A stretch of DNA of 39,787 bases from Alphaproteobacteria bacterium (GCA_030432315.1 JAUIHM010000024.1:1-39787); one strand, 5' to 3'; shown: positions 1 to 8,729, counted from the first letter of the stretch. Notes: a model not told the origin generated them from the letters alone. Numbers and translations: made by a program.

Positions 1-796
1 GACGTTTTCCGCCGGCATGGCGGCGGCGGGGCTGAAGCCGTTCTGCGCGATCTACTCGACATTTCTGCAGCGCGGCTACGACCAGGTGGTCCACGACGTG
101 GCGATCCAGCGTCTGCCGGTGCGGTTCGCCATCGACCGGGCCGGGCTGGTCGGCGCGGACGGGGCCACCCATGCGGGAAGTTTCGACGTGGCGTTTCTCG
201 CCAATCTGCCCGGTTTCGTGGTGATGGCGGCGGCGGATGAGGCGGAACTGCGGCACATGGTGGCGACGGCGGCGGCACTCGACGACCGGCCTTCGGCGTT
301 CCGGTTTCCGCGCGGCGAGGGTGTCGGTATCGAGATGCCGGAACATGGCGCCCCGCTGGAGATCGGTCGTGGCCGGATGATGCGGCAGGGCGACGGGCGG
401 GTGGCGATTCTCTCGTTCGGAACCAGGCTGGCGGAATGTCTGACGGCTGCGGAGCGGCTGGCGGCGCGGGGGATTTCGGCGACAGTGGCGGATGCGCGCT
501 TCGCCAAACCGCTGGACGAAGCGCTGATTCTCGAACTGGCGGCCGGTCACGGTGCCCTGATCACCATCGAGGAAGGCGCAATTGGCGGTTTCGGCAGCCA
601 TGTATCGCATCTGCTGGCGGAACGGGGTGTTTTTGACCGGGGGCTGAAGTTCCGGTCGATGGTATTGCCGGATATCTTCATCGATCAGGACAGTCCGGCA
701 CGGATGTATGAGGTGGCAGCGCTTGGGGCGGCCGACATTGAACTGCGGGTGCTGAAGCTGCTGGATCTCGACAGTATCGCCGCGCGCCGGGCCTGA
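1..796 (+). CDS. dxs: 1-deoxy-D-xylulose-5-phosphate synthase, C-terminal part (5' end outside window)
   Basis: Dxs condenses pyruvate and glyceraldehyde-3-phosphate to DXP with thiamine diphosphate, the first step of the MEP isoprenoid pathway in the cytoplasm. The reading frame is open from base 2, so about 264 residues of a roughly 640-residue protein are present: the later part of the pyrimidine-binding transketolase domain and the C-terminal domain. Diagnostic Dxs strings are visible: [21 protein letters not shown] followed by [25 protein letters not shown], and [11 protein letters not shown] near the end. The internal ATG at 17 is not the true start. The cytochrome c gene follows after about 96 bases on the same strand. 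The identification is secure; the missing part cannot be assessed. Confidence 0.95.
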   Translation, partial: TFSAGMAAAGLKPFCAIYSTFLQRGYDQVVHDVAIQRLPVRFAIDRAGLVGADGATHAGSFDVAFLANLPGFVVMAAADEAELRHMVATAAALDDRPSAFRFPRGEGVGIEMPEHGAPLEIGRGRMMRQGDGRVAILSFGTRLAECLTAAERLAARGISATVADARFAKPLDEALILELAAGHGALITIEEGAIGGFGSHVSHLLAERGVFDRGLKFRSMVLPDIFIDQDSPARMYEVAALGAADIELRVLKLLDLDSIAARRA

Positions 797-892
797 ATGC
801 GGCCGGCGGATTCGCGATTGAACCCGGCACGGGGATCGCTAGTCTGTGGCCGATTGGTAGCGGAATCCACGGCAGGATCAGGGAGTTTCAGG

Positions 893-1276
893 ATGAATGC
901 AGCCACCGGAATAGGCGCGGCACTGTTGTCGCTGGTTTTGGTCGCACCCGTCGCCGCGCAGGGCGATGCGGATGCAGGAGAGAAGGTATTCCGCCGCTGC
1001 AAGGCCTGTCATCAGGTGGGCGAAGGGGCCAGGAACGGCGTGGGTCCGGAACTGAACGGCGTTCTGGGTCGTCCGGCAGCGTCGGTCGACGGTTTCAGGT
1101 ATTCCGAAGCTTTCAGGGAGAAGGGTGAAGAGGGCCTGGTCTGGGACGAAGAGAGCCTGACGGTCTACCTTACCAAACCGAAGAACTTCATTCCGGGAAC
1201 CAAGATGAGCTTCGCCGGGTTGAGCAAGGAGCAGGATGTCGCTGACGTGCTCGCCTACCTGGCCCAATTCCAGTAG
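893..1276 (+). CDS. Small class I c-type cytochrome (cytochrome c2/c550-like)
   Basis: A 127-residue periplasmic electron carrier. Residues 1-22 form a signal peptide ending in VAA. The haem attachment site is C36-K-A-C39-H40, and M105 in the PGTKMSF loop is the expected axial Met ligand, which is the standard mono-haem class I layout. I chose the ATG at 893 rather than the in-frame upstream extension because GGGAG (881-885) lies 7 bases before it and the signal peptide begins there. The family shuttles electrons between the bc1 complex and oxidases or other reductases; the partner cannot be told from sequence. It is followed tail-to-tail by the AraC-type gene on the other strand, with about 36 bases between the stops. 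Confidence 0.92.
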   Translation: MNAATGIGAALLSLVLVAPVAAQGDADAGEKVFRRCKACHQVGEGARNGVGPELNGVLGRPAASVDGFRYSEAFREKGEEGLVWDEESLTVYLTKPKNFIPGTKMSFAGLSKEQDVADVLAYLAQFQ

Positions 1277-1312
1277 CATCGGTCATGACAATCTGATCGC
1301 CCGGTCCAGCAG

Positions 1313-2239
1313 TCAACCACCGGCAATGGCACGATACTCGCCAGGGGTCATGTTCGTCACCCGCCGGAAGTCGCGCTGGAAATGCGCCTGATCCGCATAG
1401 CCGCAACAGTAGCCGATCTCCGCCAGACCGGCGGCGTCGGCGCGCAGCAGACGGCCGGCCTCTGTGACGCGGGCCTTGCGCAGCAGCCGGGCAAAGCCTG
1501 TGTCGGCATTTTTGAGCGCCCGTTGCAGCGCCCGCGGTGACATGCCCAGCGACAGGGCTGCGTCCCCCAGCCGCCAGGTGCGGCCGGTGTCGGCGGCGAG
1601 CAGCGCGCCGAGGCGGGCAGCGGGATCGCCCGGGATCGGCGGCTGCACTTCCGGCCGCAGATCCACGCCCCGCCAGCCGATACGAAACTCCGTCAGACCG
1701 GCATGCACGCGGGTGATGAGGTGCAGTTCCGCAAGGGGCCGCCGTTCGCCGCCAAGGTCGACCCAGGTGTCCCGTGCCCCGGTGAGGTCGGCGAGATGTG
1801 CCAGCACGCCGGCGACCAGCAGGGTTTCCGGCAGACCGGGTGACGGTGCGGGAGGCACGGAGAACCGGCGCACCTTCATGCCGCACCGGTCCGTCTCGAT
1901 GGCGCAGCGGTTGCCTGTGTGGTGATAGCGCTCCAGGCGCAGCCATTTTTCCACCATCCCGTGTGGGGTTTGCGACGCCATGAGCACGGCAGGTGTCGGC
2001 CCGTCTGCGAGACGCAGCGCGGCGCCGATGGCGAGGATCGGGCCAGGGCCGCCTGCCGCGAGGGCATGTTTGAGAATTCGGTGCTTGAGCCCGGAATCGA
2101 CCGTTGCCCGGTCGAGCGGCGACGGAATCTCGATACCGGGCGGCACAAGATCCGGGTCGCGCCGGCGCAGGGCCGACACCGCCAGTGCCAGCAGTCCGGT
2201 GCTGGCGAAGCCATCAGGGGGGCGGGAGTGGCGGGGCAC
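1313..2239 (-). CDS. AraC-family transcriptional regulator
   Basis: A 308-residue DNA-binding protein. The C-terminal ~95 residues are a typical AraC/XylS double helix-turn-helix domain: the first helix pair surrounds LGDAALSLGMSPRALQRALK, and the second contains EIGYCCGYADQAHFQRDFRR followed by the family signature MTPGEYR. The N-terminal ~200 residues should hold the effector-binding or dimerisation domain, but I recognise no specific ligand. Its ATG is 3 bases after the stop of the SDR gene on the same strand, so the two are almost certainly co-transcribed. That suggests the regulator controls the SDR gene or responds to its substrate (inference). No separate promoter is visible in the 3-base gap. 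Confidence 0.9.
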   Translation of the reverse strand: MPRHSRPPDGFASTGLLALAVSALRRRDPDLVPPGIEIPSPLDRATVDSGLKHRILKHALAAGGPGPILAIGAALRLADGPTPAVLMASQTPHGMVEKWLRLERYHHTGNRCAIETDRCGMKVRRFSVPPAPSPGLPETLLVAGVLAHLADLTGARDTWVDLGGERRPLAELHLITRVHAGLTEFRIGWRGVDLRPEVQPPIPGDPAARLGALLAADTGRTWRLGDAALSLGMSPRALQRALKNADTGFARLLRKARVTEAGRLLRADAAGLAEIGYCCGYADQAHFQRDFRRVTNMTPGEYRAIAGG

Positions 2240-2242
2240 GGC

Positions 2243-2935
2243 TCAGCTGTTCCGCAGGCTGGCGGCGACCAGGCCGGGGGCAATACGGTTGAGCAGACGC
2301 ACCTTTCGGGCGAGGCCGGGGGCGATGACAGCCCGGCCGCCTTCGAGACCGGCGACAATCGCCTCCGCCATCCGCTCGGCAGACATCGGATTGCGGGCGC
2401 GGCCCTGAGTCATGTCGGTGTCGACCAGCGGCGGCTGAACTTCGACCACATGGATGCCGAGCGGAGCGAGCTGGCTGCGCAGGGCTTTGGTGAAGGAGGA
2501 CAGACCGGCCTTGCTGGCGCAGTAGACCGGCGCGGAGGTTTTGGGGTGCAGGGCCAGGAGTGATGTCAGGGTAACGATGCTGCCGCCGGGTTTCCGGATC
2601 AGCGGCAGCAGACCGGCGGTCAGTTCGACCGGCGCGGTGAGGTTGACGGTGATTTCCTGCGCCGGATCGTCACAGGGTGACGTGAGGTCGAGCGCGCGCT
2701 GGATCCCGGCATTGTGGATCAGCAGATCGATGGGACGTCCGGCGGCATTCAGGTCCGCGATCAGGCGTCGGCGGTCGTGCGGACTGGCGAGGTCACAGGC
2801 GACACCGCCGGGCGAGGGATTGCGCGATATGTCGAGCACTTCGGCGCCGCGTCGTCGCAGCGCCGCCGCGAGGCAGGCACCGATGCCGCGGCTGGCGCCG
2901 GTGATGAGGGCGAGGGATCCGTCGAGAGGGCGCAT
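2243..2935 (-). CDS. Short-chain dehydrogenase/reductase (SDR) family protein
   Basis: A 230-residue classical SDR, a cytoplasmic NAD(P)-dependent oxidoreductase. It has the Rossmann glycine motif TGASRGIG (12-19), NAG (75-77), catalytic S125 in VTLTSLL and Y138-x3-K142 (YCASK). The C-terminal part is short and basic. The substrate is unknown; the Arg after TGAS and the following basic residues do not settle NADP versus NAD. The frame extends upstream, but I prefer the ATG at 2935 because AAGGA lies 8 bases before it; the ATG at 2944 abuts that same AAGG and has no other ribosome-binding site. The gene starts about 90 bases after pstB on the same strand and leads directly into the AraC gene. 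Its start region lies within a perfect inverted repeat, listed separately. Confidence 0.85.
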   Translation of the reverse strand: MRPLDGSLALITGASRGIGACLAAALRRRGAEVLDISRNPSPGGVACDLASPHDRRRLIADLNAAGRPIDLLIHNAGIQRALDLTSPCDDPAQEITVNLTAPVELTAGLLPLIRKPGGSIVTLTSLLALHPKTSAPVYCASKAGLSSFTKALRSQLAPLGIHVVEVQPPLVDTDMTQGRARNPMSAERMAEAIVAGLEGGRAVIAPGLARKVRLLNRIAPGLVAASLRNS

Positions 2936-2937
2936 GT

Positions 2938-2973
2938 CTGTCATCCTTGCTGTTTCTGGCGCAAGGATGACAG
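2938..2973. repeat. Perfect 13-bp inverted repeat over the SDR ribosome-binding site
   Basis: CTGTCATCCTTGC (2938-2950) and GCAAGGATGACAG (2961-2973) are exact reverse complements separated by 10 bases (2951-2960). In the minus-strand transcript the second arm carries the AAGGA ribosome-binding sequence and the first possible ATG of the SDR gene. The element could therefore be an mRNA hairpin that masks translation initiation, a dimeric regulator's operator, or both. The repeat itself is certain; its role is inferred. Confidence 0.75.
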
Positions 2974-3025
2974 GTGAGGCAACCGCCGGATTGAACAATC
3001 GCGCCAGAGTTCGGCGCGGGGCCGG

Positions 3026-3847
3026 TCAGCCGATCTTGCCGGAGATGTAGTCTTCGGTCTGTTTTTCGCGCGGGTTGGAGAAGATGTCTTCGGTGCGGCC
3101 TTCCTCGATCAGGTTGCCTAGGTGGAAGAAGGCGGTGCGCTGGCTGACGCGGGCGGCCTGCTGCATCGAGTGGGTGACGATGATGATGGTGAACCGGTTG
3201 CGCAGTTCGTCGATCAGTTCCTCGACGATGGCGGTGGCGATCGGGTCGAGCGCCGAGCAGGGTTCGTCCATCAGCACCACGTCCGGTTTGGTGGCGATGG
3301 CGCGGGCGATGCAGAGGCGCTGCTGCTGCCCGCCGGAGAGTCCGGTGCCGGGTTCGTGCAGGCGGTCCTTGACCTCCTTGAACAGGCCCGCGCGTTTCAG
3401 CGAGCTTGTCACCAGTTCCTCAAGGTCGGTCTTGTTGGTGGTCAGGCCGTGGATGCGCGGACCGTAGGCGACATTGTCGAAGATCGATTTGGGAAACGGA
3501 TTGGGTTTCTGAAACACCATGCCGACACGGGCCCGCAGTTCGACCACGTCGATGCGCGGATCGTAGATGTCCTCGCCGTCGAGTGTGATCTCACCGGTTA
3601 CCCGACAGATCGGGATCGTGTCGTTCATCCGGTTGAGGCAGCGCAGAAAGGTGGACTTGCCGCAGCCCGACGGACCGATGAACGAGGTTACCGTCTTCTC
3701 CGGAATGTCGATGGACACGCCGTTGATCGCCTGTTTTTCGCCGTAATATACCTTGACGTCGCGGGTTGAGACCTTGGACCTGTTCAGTGTCGCGGCCGGC
3801 GATACGGGCGCCTGCGCCTCGGCTCCGGGAGTTGCAGTCATGGTCAT
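3026..3847 (-). CDS. pstB: Phosphate ABC transporter ATP-binding protein PstB
   Basis: The ATPase of the PstSCAB high-affinity phosphate importer, acting on the cytoplasmic face of the membrane. At 273 residues it has normal PstB length with a slightly long N-terminus. Walker [10 protein letters not shown] lies at about residues 58-66; the signature is [15 protein letters not shown], Walker [14 protein letters not shown], and the H-loop IIIVTHSM. I chose the ATG at 3847 because AAAGGA sits 6 bases upstream; the longer frame to 3871 would begin inside the end of pstA. It is the last pst gene of the minus-strand operon. The phoU and phoB genes that commonly follow pstB are absent; an SDR gene comes next. 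Confidence 0.97.
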   Translation of the reverse strand: MTMTATPGAEAQAPVSPAATLNRSKVSTRDVKVYYGEKQAINGVSIDIPEKTVTSFIGPSGCGKSTFLRCLNRMNDTIPICRVTGEITLDGEDIYDPRIDVVELRARVGMVFQKPNPFPKSIFDNVAYGPRIHGLTTNKTDLEELVTSSLKRAGLFKEVKDRLHEPGTGLSGGQQQRLCIARAIATKPDVVLMDEPCSALDPIATAIVEELIDELRNRFTIIIVTHSMQQAARVSQRTAFFHLGNLIEEGRTEDIFSNPREKQTEDYISGKIG

Positions 3848-3864
3848 TGACAGTCCTTTCAGCA

Positions 3865-5217
3865 TCACCATTTGCGTTCAAGCCGCTGGCGCAGAATGAT
3901 CGCTACCGTATTCATTATCACAAGAAAGACGAGAAGCACTATGATCGCGCCTGAGGCCCTTTCGACAAAGGCCGGGTCGGCGCGCTGGGTGAAGTTGTAA
4001 ACCTGCACCGGCAGGCCGGTGGCGGGCTGGAACAGGCCCTCGGGCAGGCCGGCGGGATATTCCTTGACGAAGGCGACCATGCCGATCAGCAGCAGCGGCG
4101 CGGTTTCCCCGAGTGCCTGCGCCAGACCGATGATGGTACCGGTGAGAATGCCGGGGCCGGCGAGCGGCAGCACGTGGTGGAACACCGCCTGCATCCGCGA
4201 GGCGCCGACGCCGAGCGCCGCATCTCGGATCGACGGCGGTACGGACTTGAGGGCGGCGCGGGTGGAGATGATGATGGTCGGCAGGGTCATCAGCGTCAGC
4301 ACCAGGCCGCCGACGATCGGCGCCGAGTTTGGCAGGTGTATGAAGTTGATGAAGATCGCGAGGCCGAGGATACCAAAGACGATGGAGGGCACGGCGGCGA
4401 GGTTGGAAATGTTGACCTCGATCACGTCGGTCATCCAGTTCTTCGGCGCGAATTCCTCGAGATAGATCGAGGCGGCGACGCCGATCGGCAGCGACAGGCA
4501 GAGCACGATCAGCATCATGTAGGCCGAGCCGATCAGGGCGACGCCGAGACCTGCCGATTCCGGGCGGTTTTCCGAGGCGTCCGGGTTGGTGAGAAATGCC
4601 CAGTTGAATCGCTTTTCCAGCACGCCGGCCCGTTGCAGGGCATCGGTGGCGCGCAGCTGCGCCGGATCGACCCTGCTGTCGGTTTCCGCGCTTTCCAGCG
4701 TCACGTTGCCCTTGAGGTACTGGTCGATGCGGGCGTTGGTCAGGAAGTCGAAGGGGACCGTGCTGCCGATCTCGTCGGGGTGATTGATGACGTAACGGCG
4801 CAGTTCGGCATTGGCGCTGCCGGAGACCATCCCGGCGAGCAGGTCCGGGGTCAGATCCGGCGCCGGCCCGGCTTTCAGTTCATTGGCCAGTTCGGTCAGG
4901 GAGTCCTTTATCAGCGCGTCATAGCTGAAGGTCAGCACCTTGGCGATGGCCTCCGGATCGCGGTCGCCGGACGGGTCGAGCACCGCGGGATCGAGATAGA
5001 TGTCGACCTTGAGAAAGGTCTGCGAGAATGCGGGAAGGCCCCTGCTGAGAATCGAAACCAGCAGCACGGCAAGTGCAAGGATGCCGATGCTGACGGCCAT
5101 CATTCCGTAGAGCTTGAACCGGCGCTCGGCGGCGTTGCGGCGAGTGGTCCGTGCGTCGAGATTCAGCAGCGACTTGGGTTCGGAGGCGGCGGGCGTGGGT
5201 GCCGATACGTCGGTCAT
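3865..5217 (-). CDS. pstA: Phosphate ABC transporter permease PstA
   Basis: An inner-membrane permease subunit of the phosphate importer, 450 residues. The C-terminal ~270 residues are the standard BPD-transporter permease domain with about six membrane spans and the ATPase-coupling loop region around [20 protein letters not shown]. The N-terminal ~180 residues hold one early membrane span (about 38-60) followed by a periplasmic region. This matches the long PstA form (DUF3333-type extension) typical of alphaproteobacteria and is not an anomaly. Its ATG overlaps the pstC stop by 4 bases (ATGA), and its stop lies 17 bases before pstB, so it is translationally coupled within the pst operon. Confidence 0.95.
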   Translation of the reverse strand: MTDVSAPTPAASEPKSLLNLDARTTRRNAAERRFKLYGMMAVSIGILALAVLLVSILSRGLPAFSQTFLKVDIYLDPAVLDPSGDRDPEAIAKVLTFSYDALIKDSLTELANELKAGPAPDLTPDLLAGMVSGSANAELRRYVINHPDEIGSTVPFDFLTNARIDQYLKGNVTLESAETDSRVDPAQLRATDALQRAGVLEKRFNWAFLTNPDASENRPESAGLGVALIGSAYMMLIVLCLSLPIGVAASIYLEEFAPKNWMTDVIEVNISNLAAVPSIVFGILGLAIFINFIHLPNSAPIVGGLVLTLMTLPTIIISTRAALKSVPPSIRDAALGVGASRMQAVFHHVLPLAGPGILTGTIIGLAQALGETAPLLLIGMVAFVKEYPAGLPEGLFQPATGLPVQVYNFTQRADPAFVERASGAIIVLLVFLVIMNTVAIILRQRLERKW

Positions 5218-6406
5218 TCGTACTGTTCCCGGTATTTGCGGACAATGTAGAGCGCGAGCACGTTCAGCCCGAGTGTCATGACGAAGAGGGTGATGCCGAG
5301 CGAAAAGGCAACGAGGGTTTCCGGAGCGGCGAAATCGGTATCGCCGGTCAACTGGCTGACGATCTTGACCGTCACCGTGGTCATCGCCTCGAACGGGTTC
5401 AGCGACAGCCGTGCCGCAGCACCGGCTCCCATGACCACGATCATGGTCTCGCCGATGGCCCGGGAGGCGGCGAGCAGGACCGCGCCGACGATGCCGGGAA
5501 GCGCCGCGGGTACCACGACCTGGCGGATGGTTTCGGACTTGGTGGCGCCGAGGCCGAGGGACCCGTCGCGCATCGCCTGGGGTACCGCATTGATGATGTC
5601 GTCGGAAAGCGACGACACGAACGGGATCAGCATGATGCCCATCACCAGCCCGGCGGTCATCACCGACGAACTGCTTTCACCCAGTCCCATCGGTGAGGCG
5701 AACCAGTCGCGCAGGATCGGGTAATCAGCGCAAACAGCCCGTAGACGATTGTCGGGATGCCGGCGAGAATTTCGATCGCCGGCTTGGCGGCGGAGCGAAA
5801 TCGCTTGCTGGCGTATTCGGTCAGGTAGATGGCCGTGAACAGACCGACCGGAACAGCCACCAGCAGGGCGATGAAACTGACGTAGAGGGTTCCCCAGAGC
5901 AACGGCAGCATTCCAAGCTCGCTGTCGCCGCGGAAGTTCGGCGACCAGGTGGTGCCAAAGAAGAACTCGGTCCAGGAATACTGCTGAAAGAAGCGGGTGG
6001 TCTCAAATGCCATCGAGAGCACGATGCCGACCGTGGTCAGAATGGCGATCGACGAGGCGACGATCAGCAGACCCAGCATCATCTTTTCAACAAAGTTGCG
6101 CGCCCGGTAGGGCCCGTCGATACGGCGGTAGGAGAGGACAAACGCCGCCGCCGCGAAAAAGAGGGCAACAAAGCCGCCGTTGAGCGCGCCCGGCAGGCCG
6201 GTCAGGGACATCAGCAGGTTCCAGATCACCCATGCGGCGAGACCGGCGAGGAACGTCGCCATGGCGACGCTCCATCCGTGGAAGCCGAGCAGGCTGTGCA
6301 GCGTCCGCAGGTCGCCCCCGGAAGCGGCGGCGGCCCTGCGGCGCCCCATGATGTACCCGAGCGCCGCGATGGCGAACAGGATCGTGAACAACAGACCGGC
6401 TGACAT
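5214..6406 (-). pseudogene. pstC: Phosphate ABC transporter permease PstC, frameshifted as read
   Basis: Two overlapping frames together make one PstC. The 5' part (from ATG 6406) encodes the N-terminal membrane region and the permease start through EILAGIPTIVYGLFALIT, then runs into unrelated residues and stops at about 5660. The 3' part, in another frame, continues with PILRDWFASPMGLGESSSS and the coupling loop QAMRDGSLGLGATKSET to the stop at 5214. The break is at about 5718-5724. The frame is restored by adding one base; PstC relatives usually carry two more residues between the Thr and the Pro, so a loss of about 7 bases fits best. All other pst genes are intact and the stop overlaps pstA by 4 bases. 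A sequencing or assembly error is possible. If real, the importer lacks an intact PstC. Confidence 0.8.
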
Positions 6407-6435
6407 ATACCCCACCCGTAAACGTTCTATCGCGG

Positions 6436-6468
6436 AAAAGACGCGGCCCGGACAGGCCGGGCCGCGTC
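6436..6468 (-). terminator. Strong hairpin with T-run between pstS and pstC
   Basis: A perfect 12-bp G+C-rich stem (6440-6451 with 6457-6468) with a 5-base loop is followed on the minus strand by TTTTCC. It lies 11 bases past the pstS stop and before the pstC start. It looks like a partial Rho-independent terminator or 3' stabilising stem-loop, which would raise PstS over the membrane subunits; binding proteins commonly need such excess. The structure is read directly, the effect inferred. Confidence 0.7.
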
Positions 6469-6479
6469 GGTTCCGTCGA

Positions 6480-7532
6480 TTACATGGAAGCTTCCATCGT
6501 TTCTTCGTTGGCGATCAGCGCCTGGGTCTCTGCCAGTGCCGGATCGGAAACGAGGCCGTAGGCTGCGAGCGGACCCTGAGGGCCGGCCACAGCGTCGGCG
6601 ACGAAGAATTCGGCATATTCCTTCAGGCCCGGAATGACGCCGATATGCGCTTTCTTGACGTAGAAGTAGAGCGGACGCGACACGGGGTATTCCCCGGTCG
6701 AGATGCTCTCGGTCGAAGGCACGACGCCGGACATGGTGGCGACCTTCAGCTTGTCGGTGTTGTTTTCGTAGAAGGCCAGACCGAACACGCCGAGACCGTT
6801 CGGGTTGGATTCGATGCGGGCGAGGGTTTCGGTGTAGTCACCGTCGATGTCGACCGAAGCGCCGTCGGCGCGGACCTTCATGCAGGCCGCCTCGGCCGCA
6901 TCTTCGTCACCGCCGTTGATTTCGGCAATCGCGGCGAGTGCGCCGGAATCTTCACAACCCTGAAGGATGACCTTCTCCTCAAACACTTCACGGGTGCCGT
7001 GTTTGGTGCCGGGGATGAATGCGAGGATCGGCGCATCGGGCAGGGACGGGTCGATTTCCGACCAGTTGGTATAGGGGTTGGCAACAAGTGCGCCGTCCTG
7101 GGGGATTTCGGCGGCCAGCGCCTGATACCACTGCGCGGGCTCGAATGCTTCGAACGCCGGACCGTCGGATTTGCTGGCGAAAACGATGCCGTCATAGCCG
7201 ATCCGGACCTCGATGATCTCGGTGACGCCGGCTTCGGCGCAGGCGGCAATTTCCTTTTCCCGGATCGGGCGTGACGAATTGGCGATGTCGATGGTGTTTT
7301 CACCAACGCCTTCGCAGAACTTTTTCAGACCGGCGGAGGAGCCGCCGGATTCAACGACCGGGGTGGGAAAGTCGAAGTTTTCGCCAAATGCCTCTGCTAC
7401 GATGGATGCGTAGGGCAGCACGGTCGACGAACCCGCGATCTGTACCTGGGCACGCGACTGGGCAGAGGCGGTCATGGCCGTGGCACAAAGGATCGCCGAA
7501 ACGGCGGCGCCAGCGAAGAGGCCGGTTTTCAT
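6480..7532 (-). CDS. pstS: Phosphate-binding periplasmic protein PstS
   Basis: The periplasmic phosphate receptor that feeds PstCA, 350 residues. An N-terminal signal peptide (MKTGLFAGAAVSAILCATAM then TASAQS) precedes the binding fold. The phosphate-loop motifs are visible: IAGSSTVLPY at the start, ESGGSSAGLKKFCEG, and DIANSSRPIREKE. I chose the ATG at 7532 because AGAGGA lies 6 bases upstream and the signal peptide begins there; the longer open frame to 7640 runs into the promoter region. It is the first gene of the minus-strand pst operon and is preceded by a Pho-box-like repeat about 90 bases upstream, so induction by PhoB under phosphate limitation is expected. Confidence 0.96.
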   Translation of the reverse strand: MKTGLFAGAAVSAILCATAMTASAQSRAQVQIAGSSTVLPYASIVAEAFGENFDFPTPVVESGGSSAGLKKFCEGVGENTIDIANSSRPIREKEIAACAEAGVTEIIEVRIGYDGIVFASKSDGPAFEAFEPAQWYQALAAEIPQDGALVANPYTNWSEIDPSLPDAPILAFIPGTKHGTREVFEEKVILQGCEDSGALAAIAEINGGDEDAAEAACMKVRADGASVDIDGDYTETLARIESNPNGLGVFGLAFYENNTDKLKVATMSGVVPSTESISTGEYPVSRPLYFYVKKAHIGVIPGLKEYAEFFVADAVAGPQGPLAAYGLVSDPALAETQALIANEETMEASM

Positions 7533-7622
7533 TGTCTTTCCTCTCAGAAAATCAAACATGTCTACAAGCAGGGAGTCTTCCCTCACTTCGGGTGCACCAT
7601 AGGTCCGATGCTTGACGCTGAT

Positions 7623-7651
7623 ATTGCGATTTTGTGGCAATATTATGGCAG
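7623..7651 (-). promoter_or_regulatory. Pho-box-like triple repeat upstream of pstS
   Basis: On the minus strand three 7-base units follow each other at exact 11-base spacing: CTGCCAT, TTGCCAC and TCGCAAT, separated by the A/T spacers AATA and AAAA. This is the architecture of PhoB sites (7-base CTGTCAT-like repeats with A/T-rich 4-base spacers). The first two units match well, the third weakly. It lies about 90 bases before the pstS ATG, a suitable distance for a PhoB-activated promoter. Confidence 0.65.
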
Positions 7652-7982
7652 TGCATGCCGTTGTAATCGATACCGGAATCCAGCTTCGGCTTCTGAACTG
7701 GCGGATGTTTTACGGTTTCCGTGTCGGCTTCACGCCGCCCCGGGACCTCCCGCGGACGACGGATTTGGTCGGGAAATGGCGGCGTTCCTGCGCGGCGCGG
7801 CGTGAGCCAAATCAGGTCGGACCTGCGGAATTACTGGTAATCTGTCGACTAAATTACGGATAAATCAGCCAAACTTTTAAAAACTATTGTGGCCGTGCGG
7901 GGCGAAATCAGCAGTTTGCATAACGGATGTCTAACGGACGGACGCTATTGGTTTCCGCCTGTTCGCAATGCAGGGTCCGGAG
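7652..7982. other. Intergenic region between pstS and the transglycosylase gene
   Basis: A divergent intergenic stretch without a convincing gene. Short open frames exist, but none has a ribosome-binding site or recognisable protein. The right half (about 7850-7965) is richer in A+T than the flanks and probably holds the promoter of the transglycosylase gene; I could not place a clear -35/-10 pair. Nothing else was seen. Confidence 0.5.
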
Positions 7983-8729
7983 ATGGTTCGGTTGAGAAAT
8001 ATCGCACAACGTGTTATTTTTTCAATGCTATGTTTCCTTTCGGGTGCAGGCGTCGCGCAGGCGTCGCCGGATCAGGCGTCGCTGTGCGAAAACGCGATCG
8101 TTCAGGCGTCGCAGCGGACCGGTGTGCCGCAGAGGGTGTTGCGGGCCATTTCGCTGACCGAAACCGGCCGGCACGACCGCGGCGCGATGCGGCCATGGCC
8201 CTGGGCGATCAATCTTGAGGGCAAGGGCTTCTGGTTCGACAGCCGCGAAGAGGCGCTGGCTTTTGCCAGGCGCAGTCTGGCGGCGGGCCGGACCAGCTTT
8301 GATACCGGCTGTTTTCAGGTGAACTATCGCTGGCACGGTGAGAATTTTTCTTCGCTCGAGGACATGTTCGTGCCGGACACCGGCGCGATCTACGCCGCGC
8401 GGTTCCTGCGCGATCTCTATTCCGAAACCGGCGACTGGTCCGCCGCTGCCGGGGCCTACCATTCGCGTACGCCAAAGTATTCCCAGGCCTATCGCGCCCG
8501 GTTTGACCGGATTCTCGCCGAGATGGATCCGCTCGACCTGAAGCCCGCCGAAGTGCAGATCGAAGTGGCGCAGGGCGAACCGGTCCGCACCCGGAGCCGG
8601 ACGAAGATGACCCGCAGACCGCTGGTGATTTCCGTTGGGCCGGGCACTCCGGGACCGGGCGCGCGGCCGAACGACGGGTTTGTGGCCGCCGGCGGCATGG
8701 TTCCGGAGCGCGTGGTCTTTTCGCCCTAG
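7983..8729 (+). CDS. Secreted lytic transglycosylase (SLT-like domain) at the head of the Tad locus
   Basis: A 248-residue protein with an N-terminal signal peptide (about residues 1-27, ending AQAS) and a Slt/lysozyme-like domain. The probable catalytic Glu is E60 in AISLTETGR, followed by WPWAINLEGKG, the substrate-cleft motif GCFQVNYRWHG (109-119) and AGAYHS (157-161). The family cleaves peptidoglycan with formation of 1,6-anhydro-MurNAc and often opens the wall for secretion systems and pili. The C-terminal ~75 residues are Pro/Arg-rich and low complexity. I prefer the ATG at 7983 because AGGG lies 7 bases upstream; the ATG at 7968 has none. It lies directly upstream of the Flp pilin genes, so a role in passing the pilus through peptidoglycan is likely but inferred. 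Confidence 0.85.
   Translation: MVRLRNIAQRVIFSMLCFLSGAGVAQASPDQASLCENAIVQASQRTGVPQRVLRAISLTETGRHDRGAMRPWPWAINLEGKGFWFDSREEALAFARRSLAAGRTSFDTGCFQVNYRWHGENFSSLEDMFVPDTGAIYAARFLRDLYSETGDWSAAAGAYHSRTPKYSQAYRARFDRILAEMDPLDLKPAEVQIEVAQGEPVRTRSRTKMTRRPLVISVGPGTPGPGARPNDGFVAAGGMVPERVVFSP

Noticed and set aside
5715-5730. Programmed -1 frameshift as explanation for split pstC
   Set aside because: A -1 shift would join the two frames, but the local bases do not form a canonical slippery heptamer, and the joined product would still be about two residues short of the usual PstC spacing. A deletion or sequencing error is simpler.
7612-7863. Short open reading frames in the pstS-transglycosylase gap
   Set aside because: No ribosome-binding site, no recognisable protein, and they overlap the Pho-box-like repeats; they look like chance open frames in a promoter region.
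7855-7875. TAAA-N7-TAAA as another CtrA site
   Set aside because: Both half-sites deviate from TTAA and the region is A+T-rich, so chance is the better explanation.
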